From Vicinamibacterales bacterium (lineage in GTDB: Bacteria > Acidobacteriota > Vicinamibacteria > Vicinamibacterales > UBA2999), in NCBI GenBank assembly GCA_041659285.1, contig JBAZYO010000003.1, positions 1 to 64,000 on the forward strand: DNA of 64,000 bases, read 5' to 3'. This document shows, in pieces, positions 48,516-58,587 of this stretch (position 1 is its first letter; each line of letters opens with the position of its first letter). Below the pieces are notes generated by a model. The model was given only the letters and a program-made list of their open reading frames with translations, made no database searches and was not told where the DNA came from. A program made the position numbers and the translations under genes.

Positions 48516-49700
48516 ATGCACGTAGCCGCCATCATTGCCGCCGGTGGGCGAGGCGTCCGGCTCGGCGCCGACCGCCCCAAGCAGTTCCTCGACCTCGGTG
48601 GCCGATCCATTCTCGACATGAGCATCGCCGCCCTGGCGTCGAGCGGCCGCATCGACGAGATCGTAGTCGCCGTCCCGCCGGACCACCTGGACGCCACCGC
48701 GGCGGCGTGGGCGCACGGCGCCGGCAAGCCGCTGACCTTTGTGGCCGGCGGCGCCCGCCGGCAAGACTCGGTGGCCAACGCCTTTGCGAAGACCTCGGCC
48801 GGCGCCGACATCATCCTGATTCACGACGCCGCCCGGCCCTTCGTCACCGGCGAGGTCATTGGCCGCGCGATTGACGCGGCGCGCGCGCACGGCGCCGCGA
48901 TTGCCGCCATCCCCGTACGCGACACCGTGAAGCAGGCGGGAGCGACCGCGCCTGACGGCTCGCGTCCGATCACGGCGACCATTCCGCGCGAGTCGGTGCT
49001 GCTGGCGCAAACGCCGCAGGCGTTCCGGCGGGACGTGCTGGCGCGCGCGCTCGACGCCGGTCACGCCATCGACGCCACCGACGAAGCGATGCTGGTCGAA
49101 CGTCTCGGCCTGCCGGTCCATATCGTCGATGGCGATCCAGGGAACATCAAAGTGACCACGCCGGACGATTTGGCGGAAGCGCAGCGACGCCTGGTGCCGG
49201 AAGGCCGGCACGTCAGTGCCGGCGGCATCCGCATCGGTAACGGCTACGACCTGCATCGGCTGGTCCCGGGGCGGCGGCTGATCCTGGCCGGCGTGACCAT
49301 TCCCTTCGAGCTCGGCCTCGACGGCCACTCCGACGCCGATATCGTGTGCCATGCGGTGACCGATGCCGTGCTCGGCGCGGCGGCGGCCGGCGACATCGGC
49401 CGGCTGTTTCCCGACACCGATCCCAAGTGGCAAGGCGCCGACAGCATCGCCTTGCTGCGCGGCGCCCTGGAGCACGTGCACGCCCTGGGTTATCGGGTCT
49501 CGAACGTGGATGTGACCGTCATCGCGCAGAAGCCGAAGTTGTTGCCGTACCTCGAAACCATGCGCGCCAATCTCGCGGCGGCGTTGCAGGTGGATGCGGC
49601 AGCGGTCAGCGTGAAGGGCAAGACCAACGAGGGCGTGGACAGCATGGGCCGCGGCGAATCGATGGCCTGCCACGCCGTCGCGCTGCTTGCACAGGCCTGA
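48516..49700 (+). CDS. ispDF: Bifunctional MEP cytidylyltransferase / MECDP synthase
   Basis: Fusion of two MEP-pathway enzymes, 394 aa. Residues 1-225 are IspD: AAIIAAGGRGVRLGADRPKQ nucleotide loop and IHDAARPFV. Residues about 236-394 are IspF: GNGYDLHRLVPGRR with zinc-binding Asp/His, DGHSDADIVCHAVTDA, SVKGKTNEG. Such fusions occur in alphaproteobacteria, Campylobacter and others. The ATG at 48516 fits the conserved N-terminus. Confidence 0.96.
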   Translation: MHVAAIIAAGGRGVRLGADRPKQFLDLGGRSILDMSIAALASSGRIDEIVVAVPPDHLDATAAAWAHGAGKPLTFVAGGARRQDSVANAFAKTSAGADIILIHDAARPFVTGEVIGRAIDAARAHGAAIAAIPVRDTVKQAGATAPDGSRPITATIPRESVLLAQTPQAFRRDVLARALDAGHAIDATDEAMLVERLGLPVHIVDGDPGNIKVTTPDDLAEAQRRLVPEGRHVSAGGIRIGNGYDLHRLVPGRRLILAGVTIPFELGLDGHSDADIVCHAVTDAVLGAAAAGDIGRLFPDTDPKWQGADSIALLRGALEHVHALGYRVSNVDVTVIAQKPKLLPYLETMRANLAAALQVDAAAVSVKGKTNEGVDSMGRGESMACHAVALLAQA

Positions 49701-49733
49701 GCCCGAACGGCACGAAGGGGCCGGGGACCGATT

Positions 49734-50510
49734 TCAGGAATCCGAGTCGGGCGGCAGAATATCTGGATACAACTTCCGGGCACAGTCCGGGCAAATGCCA
49801 TGCGAGAACTGGGCCGCGCTGTGCTCGTGCACATACTGCTCGACTTGCTGCCAGTCGCCCGCGTCGGTACGCACCTTCTTGCAGTTTGAGCAGATCGGGA
49901 TGATGCCGCGCAGCGTGTGCAGTTCGTTGAGGGCGCGTTCCGCCGCCGCCCGGGCCGCGCGCTCGCGGTCCCAGGCCTCCGACACCCAGTTCTGCAGGCC
50001 GGCGCGGCGCCGGACCATGACGACGCCGATGGCATTGATGAGCGCGAGCACGACGAGATCGGCCCCCAACGGTTGGTCGGCGCGCCCGGGCATCCAGATT
50101 CGCGCGAACATCAAGAACGCCGTCAGCAGCAGCGGTGGAACGACCTGCCGAAGCACGCTGTTGGGCAGCGCGCCGTACATCGCGACCAAGGGCAGGATCG
50201 CCTGGCTCGGCTGGTAGAACCAGCCTTGTGGCTGTTGCAGGGCGATGGTGACGAACACCGGGACAATGGCCAGCGTAGCCGCGAAGACGGCGCCGGAGAA
50301 CTGCGCCCGGGTCCGCGCCCGCCGCACGAACCAGAGTGCCAGGATCGCCACCACGGCCGACGCCACGTGAGGCGCCAGGCCATCCAGAGTCCAGAAGCCC
50401 CGGTCGCTGGGGGTGACGGCGCCAAACCACACGGCCGGGATCAGGACGACGACGAACACCACGGTCGCCAGCCGGCGATCGCTCTCGAGCCGCAGCTCTT
50501 CGATCGACAT
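49734..50510 (-). CDS. Membrane protein with kinase-associated Cys-rich C-terminal motif
   Basis: A 258-aa protein with about six predicted membrane helices, a short coiled coil (ERERAARAAAERALNELH) and a C-terminal block LRGIIPICSNCKKVRTDAG … FSHGICPDCARKLYP. This two-CxxC block is often seen at the end of PAS or receiver-domain regulators. Here no kinase, PAS or receiver domain is present, only a membrane sensor-like region. Function unknown. It converges with ispDF and is divergent from gltX. Confidence 0.75.
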   Translation of the reverse strand: MSIEELRLESDRRLATVVFVVVLIPAVWFGAVTPSDRGFWTLDGLAPHVASAVVAILALWFVRRARTRAQFSGAVFAATLAIVPVFVTIALQQPQGWFYQPSQAILPLVAMYGALPNSVLRQVVPPLLLTAFLMFARIWMPGRADQPLGADLVVLALINAIGVVMVRRRAGLQNWVSEAWDRERAARAAAERALNELHTLRGIIPICSNCKKVRTDAGDWQQVEQYVHEHSAAQFSHGICPDCARKLYPDILPPDSDS

Positions 50511-50636
50511 GGTCAGTCTCGCCTCGACGTCTTGGGAGGCCACCTCTCGGTGGGTGCCGGGTTCGGCGCATCGTGCCACACCGAGCCGGACTCCGGCTTC
50601 ACGCGAGGATACGCCAAAGCAGGCGATTCAAGCTGG

Positions 50637-50642
50637 TAAGAT
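50637..50642 (+). promoter_or_regulatory. -10 element upstream of gltX
   Basis: GGTAAGATCG contains TAAGAT, 13 nt before the gltX ATG. The identical ten bases occur before the TPR gene at 29019-29028, and TGTAAGATGCG occurs before the amidohydrolase gene. No -35 or Shine-Dalgarno sequence is obvious. Confidence 0.5.
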
Positions 50643-50655
50643 CGACTGCACGTCC

Positions 50656-52128
50656 ATGAGAGTCCGCTTCGCCCCTTCGCCCACCGGCCACCTGCATGTC
50701 GGCAACGCGCGCACGGCGCTGTTCAACTGGCTGCTCGCGCGCGGTCAGAATGGCACGTTCATCCTGCGCATTGAAGACACCGATGTCGAGCGGTCCACCA
50801 GGGAATCCGAGCAGGCCATCCTGAACGATCTCCGCTGGATGGGCCTCCAGTGGGACGAGGGCGTCGAGGCGGGCGGCGACTTCGGTCCGTATCGCCAGAC
50901 CGAGCGGCTCCAGACCTACGCGGACCACGCCCAACGCCTGTTGGCGGACGGCCAGGGTTACTACTGCTTCTGCTCCGCGGAAACGCTGGAGGCGCAGCGC
51001 AAGGCGCAGCTCGCCGCGGCGTTGCCGCCGAAGTACGCCGGCACCTGCCGGAACATCCCGCTCGCCGAGGCGGCCGCCCGCCGCGCCAACGGCGAGCCGG
51101 CGGTGATCCGCCTGCGCGTGCCCGAAGGCCGCGAGGTCACCTTCAACGACGTGGTCCGTGGGCCGGTTACGTTCCACACCGATGTGATTGGCGACCCGGT
51201 CCTGGTGCGCTCCGACGGCATTCCCGCCTACAACTTCGCGGTGGTCATCGACGATGAGCTGATGAAGGTGACGCACGTGATCCGCGGCGAGGACCACATC
51301 TCGAACACGCCGCGGCAGGTCCTGCTGTACGAAGCGTTCGGCTACACGCCGCCGGCTTTTGCCCACTTGTCGCTGGTGATGGGGCCCGACCACGCGCCGC
51401 TGTCGAAGCGCCACGGCGCCACCTCGGTCCGCGAGTTCCGGGAGAAGGGCTACCTGCCCGAGGCGCTGGTGAACTACTTGGCGCTGATTGGCTGGTCGCC
51501 CGGGCAGAACGAGGAGTTGCTGCCGGCCGCGGAGTTGGCGCGCCGCTTCCGGCTCGAAGATGTGTCCCACAGCTCGGGCGTGTTTGATGAAGACAAGCTG
51601 GCGTGGGCGAACCGGCATTACCTGAAACTGTGCGCGCCCGATCGCCTGGCCCAGCTCGCCGAGCCGCACTTGCGCGCGCGCGGCCAGATCGTCGGTCCGG
51701 TGTCGGCGGACGCGCGCGCCTGGCTCGAGCAGGTCCTCCCCGCAATGGCGACCTCTGTTGACCGACTGCCGCAGCTGGCGGATCGGCTCGAGGCCGTCTT
51801 CCGGCAGCCGGGGGCTCCTCTCGAGAATGAGCCGGGCCTTCCCGAGGTTGCGTTCGCGCTCGCCGCCGAACTTGGCGGCGGGGCACGGTTGGTGGACAAG
51901 GACACGTTTCGCGCGGTGGCGGGCCGGGTGAAGGAGCGCACCGGCCTCAAGGGCAAGGGGCTGTTTCATCCCATTCGCGTCATCCTGACCGGCGCCGCCG
52001 AAGGCCCCGAGCTCGACCTCATCGTCCCCGCGATCGATCGCGCCGCTGACCTGCGCGACTCGGGCCTGGCAGGCGTGGCGAGTTGCCAGGAGCGGGCGCT
52101 TTTCGCGGCGAGGATGCTAAATCCCTGA
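50656..52128 (+). CDS. gltX: Glutamyl-tRNA synthetase
   Basis: Class I aminoacyl-tRNA synthetase, 490 aa. The HIGH-type motif is PTGHLHVGNARTAL and the KMSKS-type motif is PLSKRHGATS. A zinc-site-like YYCFCSAE … GTCRNI lies in the connective domain. Family also includes non-discriminating GluRS that charges tRNA(Gln); the window has no GlnRS or GatCAB to decide. ATG 50656 begins the conserved MRVRFAPSPTG. Confidence 0.96.
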   Translation: MRVRFAPSPTGHLHVGNARTALFNWLLARGQNGTFILRIEDTDVERSTRESEQAILNDLRWMGLQWDEGVEAGGDFGPYRQTERLQTYADHAQRLLADGQGYYCFCSAETLEAQRKAQLAAALPPKYAGTCRNIPLAEAAARRANGEPAVIRLRVPEGREVTFNDVVRGPVTFHTDVIGDPVLVRSDGIPAYNFAVVIDDELMKVTHVIRGEDHISNTPRQVLLYEAFGYTPPAFAHLSLVMGPDHAPLSKRHGATSVREFREKGYLPEALVNYLALIGWSPGQNEELLPAAELARRFRLEDVSHSSGVFDEDKLAWANRHYLKLCAPDRLAQLAEPHLRARGQIVGPVSADARAWLEQVLPAMATSVDRLPQLADRLEAVFRQPGAPLENEPGLPEVAFALAAELGGGARLVDKDTFRAVAGRVKERTGLKGKGLFHPIRVILTGAAEGPELDLIVPAIDRAADLRDSGLAGVASCQERALFAARMLNP

Positions 52129-52135
52129 CCTCCTG

Positions 52136-52141
52136 TAAGAT
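52136..52141 (+). promoter_or_regulatory. -10 element for a probable leaderless transcript
   Basis: TAAGAT lies 7 nt before the ATG at 52149 of the amidohydrolase gene. An ATG at 52140 overlaps the box itself. Initiation 7-8 nt after the box would start the mRNA at the start codon. Confidence 0.45.
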
Positions 52142-52148
52142 GCGCTCA

Positions 52149-55130
52149 ATGAAGCGCCAATTCATTCTGCTCGTCACGGCGGCGATGGTTGCCACCCTCG
52201 CCGCCCAGGCTCAACAGAAGCCCATGGTTCGCCGCGCCGCGGCGGCGGCGCCCGCCGCCATCGACGTCACCGTCCACGAAGGCACGTCAATGTCCGTGGC
52301 CATCTCGCCGGATGGCCGGACCCTGGCCACCGACATGCAAGGCAGCATCTGGACGCTGCCAGCCGGCGGCGGCGCCATGACGCGCATCACCGACGTCTTC
52401 AACGACGCGCGCCAGCCGATGTGGTCGCCCGACGGCCGCACCATCTCCTTCTTCGCGTATCGCGACGGCGGCTACGACCTCTGGTCGATCAACCCCGACG
52501 GCTCCAACCAGCGCAAGCTCACGTGGGGCACCTTCGACGATCGCGAGCCGATCTGGTCGCACGACGGCACGCGCGTGGCGTTCTCGTCGGACCGCGGCAA
52601 CCCGCTGGGCAGCGACTACAACATCTGGATGCTCGACACGCGGTCGGGCGCCATCACCCAGGTCACCAAGGCCGCGGGTGAGGACTTCATGCCGACGTGG
52701 TCGCCGGACGACACCGAGATCGCGTTCGCGTCGTCGCGCGACAACTACGAAGGCCTTTGGGTCAGCAACGTGGCGACGGGAGCGGAGCGCAAGGTGCGCA
52801 CCGTGGCCGGCGGCCGCGTTGACGCGCCGTCGTGGGGACCGGGCGGCCAGCTCCTGTATCACGTGACCGCGGCCAACCAGACCCGCTACGAGATCGACGG
52901 CAAGGCGGTGACCGGCCCCGAGAACGTGTTCGCGTTCCGCGCGTCATGGGCATCGGCGACGGAGATCATCTACGTGTCTGACGGCAGGATCCGCAAGCGT
53001 TCCATCGCCGGCCTGCCCATGCAGACGGTCGACTTCGCCGCGACCATGCAGGTGACGCACCCGGAATACGCGCGCCGCGTCCGCGACTTCACCTCCGCCG
53101 CGCCGCGCAAGGCGCTCGGCATCGTGCGGCCGGTGATTTCGCCGGACGGCACCCAGGTCGCCTTCGCGGCGGTCGGCGACATCTACGTGATGCCGATCGG
53201 CGGCGCCGCCGTCAACGTCACCAGGGACGCGGCGCTCGACACCGACCCGTCGTGGTCGCCCGACGGTTCGTCGCTGGTGTATTCCTCCGACAAGGACAGC
53301 GAGCAGCTGCAGCTCTGGATTCGCGACATGAAGAGCGGTCAGAGCCGCAAGGTGACCAACATCCCGACGCAGCCGCAGGGCGCCTCGTTCTCGCCCGACG
53401 GCAAGCGCATCGCGTTCTTCAACGTCGACGGCATGTGGCGCGTCGCCGAGATGTCGATCCTCGATCTCGACAGCGGGCGGATCACGAAGATTCACGACTC
53501 GCTGCCGCAGCCCGGCACGCCGACCTGGTCGCCCGACGGCAAGCGCATCGCGCTGGCCGGCATTGCGCCGATGACGGTGCGCTTCCGCGAGGGCACCAAC
53601 CAGGTGCAGACGATTTCGGCTTCCGGCGGCGACGTCAAATGGTACGCCCCGGTGCCGATGCTCTCGATCGACTCGCGCGGCGGCGGCGGGCCGGTGTGGT
53701 CGCCGGACGGCACCAAGATGGCGGCCATCTACGAAGGCGTGCTGTCGGTGTGGCCGGTGGCGGCGAGCGGGGAGCCCCAGGGGCCGCCGCGGCGTGTCAC
53801 CTCCGAAAGCGCGCACGCGCCCAGCTGGCAGGGCGACTCGCGGCACCTCCTCTACCAGTCGCTCGATCAGCTGCGCATCGTCGACATCGAAACCGGCGAG
53901 ACCAGGACGGTCCCGTTGAACCTGACGTGGACGCCGGCCATCCCGAAGACCCGGATTGTCATCCATGCCGGCCGCCTGCTCGACATGAAGACGGCCACGC
54001 CGCGGAGCAACGTGGACATCACGGTGGTGGGGAACAAGATCGTGTCGGTGGTCGCGCACGCGGCGGCGAACCACGCCAAGGCGCAGGTGGTGGACGCCTC
54101 CAACCTCACCGTGATGCCGGGCCTGGTCGAGTTCCACTCGCACCTGCAGAAGGACTACGGCGAAGCGCAGGGCCGCGCCTGGCTGGCCTTCGGCGTGACG
54201 ACGGTGCGCAGCCCGGGAAATACGCCGTACGAGGCGGTGGAGGATCGCGAGGCGAATGAGGCGGGCGTGCGCCCCGGCCCGCGCGTCTACGGCACCGGCT
54301 ACCTGATGGAATGGAACCGCGTCTACTACAAGATGGGCATCGCGATTTCCAGCGTCAGCCAGTTCGAAATGGAACTGCAGCGCGCCAAGGTGCTCGAGCA
54401 CGACCTGATCAAGAGCTACGTCCGCCTCCCCGACCTGCAGCAGAAGCGCATGGTCGAGTTCGCCCACAGCATCGGCGTGCCGGTGGCGACGCACGAGATC
54501 TGGCCGGCCTCGCTCGTCGGCGTGGACAACACCGAGCACACCGCCGCGACCAGTCGCCGCGGCTACTCGCCGAAGCAGGCGACGCTGCAGACCGCGTACG
54601 AGGATGTGGTGCAGCTGTTCGGCAAGAGCCAGCGGATCTTCTGCCCGATGATCTCCGGCGGCGGCGCGCGCAAGCTGTTCGAGGATGATCCGGCGCTGAA
54701 GCTGGATCCGCGCTTCAAGCTCTATCCGGGCTGGATCCAGCGCCAGGTGGCGGCGCAGCCCAACGCCCCAAGTCCGAGCGGCGGCGTCGATCCCACCGGC
54801 GGCAGCGGCAAGATGGTGCTCGACATCATGAAAGCCGGCGGTCTGGTCGTGGCCGGCACCGACACGCCGAATGCGGTGAACCTACATGGCGAGCTGATGT
54901 CGTATCGCATGGCCGGCATGGCGCCCTTCGACATCCTCAAGACCGCCACGGTGAACCCGGCGAAGGCGCTTGGCCTCGAGGCCGGGACGATCGAGGCGGG
55001 CAAGCTCGCCGACATCATCATGATCGACGGCGATCCGCTCGCCAACATCGCCAACACCGTGAAGGTCCGCAAGGTGATGGCGAACGGGCGCATGCACGAC
55101 GTCGAACAGCTCGTTTCGCCGAAGCGGTAG
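52149..55130 (+). CDS. Secreted PD40 beta-propeller / amidohydrolase fusion
   Basis: A 993-aa exported protein with a signal peptide (FILLVTAAMVATLAAQAQ). Residues about 40-600 form a TolB/PD40 propeller with repeated SPDGR, WSPDG and FSPDGKR blades. Residues about 610-980 are an amidohydrolase with metal site VMPGLVEFHSHL, later ATHEIWPA, AGTDTPNAVN and TVNPAKALGLEAGTIEAGKLADI. Likely a periplasmic imidazolonepropionase- or dipeptidase-like hydrolase; substrate unknown. An ATG three codons upstream (52140) is an alternative start. Confidence 0.9.
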   Translation: MKRQFILLVTAAMVATLAAQAQQKPMVRRAAAAAPAAIDVTVHEGTSMSVAISPDGRTLATDMQGSIWTLPAGGGAMTRITDVFNDARQPMWSPDGRTISFFAYRDGGYDLWSINPDGSNQRKLTWGTFDDREPIWSHDGTRVAFSSDRGNPLGSDYNIWMLDTRSGAITQVTKAAGEDFMPTWSPDDTEIAFASSRDNYEGLWVSNVATGAERKVRTVAGGRVDAPSWGPGGQLLYHVTAANQTRYEIDGKAVTGPENVFAFRASWASATEIIYVSDGRIRKRSIAGLPMQTVDFAATMQVTHPEYARRVRDFTSAAPRKALGIVRPVISPDGTQVAFAAVGDIYVMPIGGAAVNVTRDAALDTDPSWSPDGSSLVYSSDKDSEQLQLWIRDMKSGQSRKVTNIPTQPQGASFSPDGKRIAFFNVDGMWRVAEMSILDLDSGRITKIHDSLPQPGTPTWSPDGKRIALAGIAPMTVRFREGTNQVQTISASGGDVKWYAPVPMLSIDSRGGGGPVWSPDGTKMAAIYEGVLSVWPVAASGEPQGPPRRVTSESAHAPSWQGDSRHLLYQSLDQLRIVDIETGETRTVPLNLTWTPAIPKTRIVIHAGRLLDMKTATPRSNVDITVVGNKIVSVVAHAAANHAKAQVVDASNLTVMPGLVEFHSHLQKDYGEAQGRAWLAFGVTTVRSPGNTPYEAVEDREANEAGVRPGPRVYGTGYLMEWNRVYYKMGIAISSVSQFEMELQRAKVLEHDLIKSYVRLPDLQQKRMVEFAHSIGVPVATHEIWPASLVGVDNTEHTAATSRRGYSPKQATLQTAYEDVVQLFGKSQRIFCPMISGGGARKLFEDDPALKLDPRFKLYPGWIQRQVAAQPNAPSPSGGVDPTGGSGKMVLDIMKAGGLVVAGTDTPNAVNLHGELMSYRMAGMAPFDILKTATVNPAKALGLEAGTIEAGKLADIIMIDGDPLANIANTVKVRKVMANGRMHDVEQLVSPKR

Positions 55131-55190
55131 ACTTAACAGGAGATCAAGAGTCAAGGAGTCAGGTCTTTTGTTAAACCCTCCTGAACTGCC

Positions 55191-55931
55191 ATGCTCATTT
55201 ACGGAATCAACCCGGTCGCCGAGGCGATCAAGAGCGGCCGCGTCACGGAGATCCGTGTCGCGGAGCGCTCCGACGACCGCCTGCAGCGCCTCCTGGACGA
55301 CGCCGCGCGCCGCGGCGTTCGCGTACGGCGGGTGTCGCGTGAGGTGCTGGACAACGAGTCGCGCGGCGGATCGCACCAGGGCGTGGTGGCCGATGTCGCC
55401 AGGCGCGCGGAGGTCACCCTTGACGATCTGGCGAAGGGCGAGGCCGGGCCGCCGCTGATCGTGGTGCTCGACGAGGTCGAAGATCCGCAGAACGTGGGCG
55501 CCATCCTGCGGACCGTGGACGCCTCCGGGGCCACCGGCGTGGTGCGCCAGACCCGCCGGGCGGCCGCGCTCGACGGGGCGGCGGCCAAGGCCTCGGCCGG
55601 GGCCGTCAATTACGTCCCGGTGGCCGACGTGGTGAACATCGCCCGGTCCCTCGAAGAGCTGAAAAAGGCGGGGGTCTGGACGGTGGGACTCGACGCCGAC
55701 GCGGAAATGTCCTACTATGAATGGGATCTCACTCTTCCGACGGCGCTGGTTGTTGGCGCCGAGGGTCACGGGCTGCGACGGCTCGTGAGGGAACGGTGTG
55801 ACCAGGTGGTCAGCATCCCCATGCTGGGCCACGTGGGAAGTCTTAATGTTTCGGCCGCGACTGCGATTGTCTTGTATGAGGCGGTCAGGCAGCGGCGGAG
55901 CCGGAGCCGGGGGAGGCCAGGGTCGTCCTAG
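55191..55931 (+). CDS. rlmB: 23S rRNA 2'-O-methyltransferase (TrmH/SpoU family)
   Basis: The 246-aa product has the N-terminal substrate-binding domain (LIYGINPVAEAIKSGRVTEI) and SPOUT knot domain motifs NVGAILRTVDASG, VGAEGHGLRRLVRERCD and IPMLGHVGSLNVSAATAIVLYE. Matches RlmB, which methylates G2251. It occupies the yacO-like position between gltX and the tRNA/tuf block. Confidence 0.93.
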   Translation: MLIYGINPVAEAIKSGRVTEIRVAERSDDRLQRLLDDAARRGVRVRRVSREVLDNESRGGSHQGVVADVARRAEVTLDDLAKGEAGPPLIVVLDEVEDPQNVGAILRTVDASGATGVVRQTRRAAALDGAAAKASAGAVNYVPVADVVNIARSLEELKKAGVWTVGLDADAEMSYYEWDLTLPTALVVGAEGHGLRRLVRERCDQVVSIPMLGHVGSLNVSAATAIVLYEAVRQRRSRSRGRPGSS

Positions 55932-55998
55932 GATGACTCGGCCGTTTGCACCCCGGAGGAGAGTAGGAACTGCTGTACGAGATACGTGTCCCTTCAGG

Positions 55999-56028
55999 TT
56001 GCATGGCTGGCACAAGACGTGCTAGCAT
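55999..56028 (+). promoter_or_regulatory. Promoter of the tRNA-tuf operon
   Basis: TTGCAT (55999-56004), 18-nt spacer, TAGCAT (56023-56028), 15 nt before the first tRNA. It also contains TGGCAC-N5-GTGCT, a near-match to a sigma-54 -24/-12 element with one mismatch; the sigma-70 reading is more plausible for stable RNA genes. Confidence 0.55.
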
Positions 56029-56043
56029 TTCCGTTTTGTCTAG

Positions 56044-56120
56044 GCTGGCGTAGCTCAGCCCGGTAGAGCAGCTGATTTGTAATCAGCCGGTCGGGGGTTC
56101 AAATCCCTTCGCCAGCTCCA
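56044..56120 (+). tRNA. tRNA-Thr (TGT)
   Basis: Acceptor GCTGGCG/CGCCAGC with discriminator T and encoded CCA. The anticodon arm GCTGA-TTTGTAA-TCAGC gives TGT. First of four tRNAs in the order Thr-Tyr-Gly-Thr before tuf, the same order as E. coli thrU-tyrU-glyT-thrT-tufB. Confidence 0.97.
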
Positions 56121-56251
56121 TTGTTTTGAGCGCGCGCTAGACACGGACGGAGCAACAAGCAGGGGTCACCCTCAACACGAGCATTAACCGTGAAACCCAT
56201 CGCGCAATGCGGCTGGCATGCCGTGTCGCCGGAGGGTTCGGAAGTAACAAG

Positions 56252-56338
56252 GGGCAGGTGGCGGAGCGGTCAATCGCAACAGACTGTAAATCTGTCGCCC
56301 CAGTGGCTACGAAGGTTCGAATCCTTCCCTGCCCACCA
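56252..56338 (+). tRNA. tRNA-Tyr (GTA)
   Basis: Class II tRNA with a long variable arm. Acceptor GGGCAGG/CCTGCCC, discriminator A and CCA. The anticodon arm ACAGA-CTGTAAA-TCTGT gives GTA. The 131-bp gap before it contains no other recognised feature. Confidence 0.97.
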
Positions 56339-56467
56339 ACTCTCGCTCCTGAAGCAGGCGAGGGTTGCCAGGAAAGCGTTTCGAGCTTCGGCGGGCAAGA
56401 CCCCCCGTAAGGGGACGATTTGAAGGGCGTGAAGAGCGCCGAGCAAGTGGAGTGGCGAGGCGCGAAG

Positions 56468-56542
56468 GCGGGAGTAACTCAGTGGTAGAGTCACAGCCTT
56501 CCAAGCTGTTGGTCGCGGGTTCGATCCCCGTCTCCCGCTCCA
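56468..56542 (+). tRNA. tRNA-Gly (TCC)
   Basis: Acceptor GCGGGAG/CTCCCGC, discriminator T and encoded CCA. The anticodon arm ACAGC-CTTCCAA-GCTGT gives TCC. Standard D and T arms. Confidence 0.97.
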
Positions 56543-56564
56543 CAATCGGCTGATGAACGTTCAG

Positions 56565-56640
56565 GCTGATGTAGCTCAGTCGGTAGAGCACGTCCTTGGT
56601 AAGGACGAGGTCACCGGTTCGATCCCGGTCATCAGCTCCA
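56565..56640 (+). tRNA. tRNA-Thr (GGT)
   Basis: Acceptor GCTGATG/CATCAGC, discriminator T and encoded CCA. The anticodon arm CGTCC-TTGGTAA-GGACG gives GGT. Its 3' end is 127 nt before the tuf ATG. Confidence 0.97.
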
Positions 56641-56646
56641 GTTGTT

Positions 56647-56714
56647 GCGAAAAAGAAACCGGGATTCTTTTTCGCGTAGGTAAGCAGGCAGGGAAACAGT
56701 ACCCCGGTTTCTTT
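56647..56714 (+). promoter_or_regulatory. tuf leader with two mutually exclusive hairpins
   Basis: Segment A (GCGAAAAAGAAACCGGG, 56647-56663) can pair with segment B (TTCTTTTTCGC, 56665-56675) over 11 bp. It can also pair through AAAGAAACCGGG (56652-56663) with segment C (CCCGGTTTCTTT, 56703-56714) over 12 bp. Both stems are perfect and cannot coexist. This is the arrangement of an attenuator or a translation switch. No known tuf riboswitch or leader family is recognised. Confidence 0.6.
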
Positions 56715-56767
56715 GATACCGACGCCGGCACGGGGCCGGGTCGTAAGGAAGCGAGCGAAGGCGAGTC

Positions 56768-57967
<1,200 letters not shown>

Positions 57968-58063
57968 TTTGGTGCTCAGGTGCTGCGGTAATGGAGTGCC
58001 CGGGTGCGGAAGCACCTCGGCCCTTCAGCGCTTCAGCACCCCGGCACAATCAAGGATTGAGCA

Positions 58064-58213
58064 ATGAGAGACATCATCCAGCTGGCGTGCGGCGAGTGCA
58101 AACGCCGCAACTACAGCACGACGAAGAACAAGAAGAAGACCACCGAGCGGCTCGAGATGAAGAAGTACTGCCGTTTCTGCCGGAAACACCAGCCGCACAA
58201 GGAGCAGAAGTAG
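58064..58213 (+). CDS. rpmG: 50S ribosomal protein L33
   Basis: A 49-aa L33 with CGECKRRNYSTTKNKKK and YCRFCRKHQPHKE: two CxxC pairs, so it is the zinc-binding form. Lies between tuf and tRNA(Trp), the usual place upstream of secE in many phyla. Confidence 0.95.
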   Translation: MRDIIQLACGECKRRNYSTTKNKKKTTERLEMKKYCRFCRKHQPHKEQK

Positions 58214-58219
58214 GCGCGT

Positions 58220-58295
58220 AGGCCAGTAGCTCAATTGGCAGAGCACCGGTCTCCAAAACCGGGGGTTGGGGGTTCGATTCCCTCCTGGCCTGCCA
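58220..58295 (+). tRNA. tRNA-Trp (CCA)
   Basis: Acceptor AGGCCAG/CTGGCCT, discriminator G and encoded CCA. The anticodon arm CCGGT-CTCCAAA-ACCGG gives CCA. Located between rpmG and secE, a common position. Confidence 0.97.
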
Positions 58296-58329
58296 TTCAT
58301 GACTGCGGCACGCGGCACTTTGCGAACCG

Positions 58330-58587
58330 ATGAGCACCGAGACTATTGAACAGTCCGGCGAGCGGACCCTGAAGGGTCCGCTGGGCTGGTGGCAGCGCGC
58401 GGGAGAGTTTTTCTCCGAGGTGCGCAACGAGATGAAGCGGGTCACGTGGCCGTCGCAGCGCGAGGTCTACGCGACAACCGTGGTGGTGATTCTCACGTCG
58501 GTGTTCTTCGGGGTGTACCTGTTTGGCGTTGACCTGTTGTTCGGCCGCGCGGCCGAATGGGTCTTCCGCCGCTTCGGGGGCGCGTAA
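58330..58587 (+). CDS. secE: Preprotein translocase subunit SecE
   Basis: An 85-aa single-spanning SecE: amphipathic FFSEVRNEMKRVTWPSQREVY then one membrane helix (VVVILTSVFFGVYLFGVDLL). Single-helix type, unlike the three-helix E. coli form. Stop overlaps the nusG start by one base. Confidence 0.95.
   Translation: MSTETIEQSGERTLKGPLGWWQRAGEFFSEVRNEMKRVTWPSQREVYATTVVVILTSVFFGVYLFGVDLLFGRAAEWVFRRFGGA

Noticed and set aside
56005..56022. Sigma-54 promoter for the tRNA-tuf operon
   Set aside because: TGGCAC-N5-GTGCT is close but mismatched at -12, and stable-RNA genes normally use the housekeeping sigma; a -35/-10 pair fits the same place.
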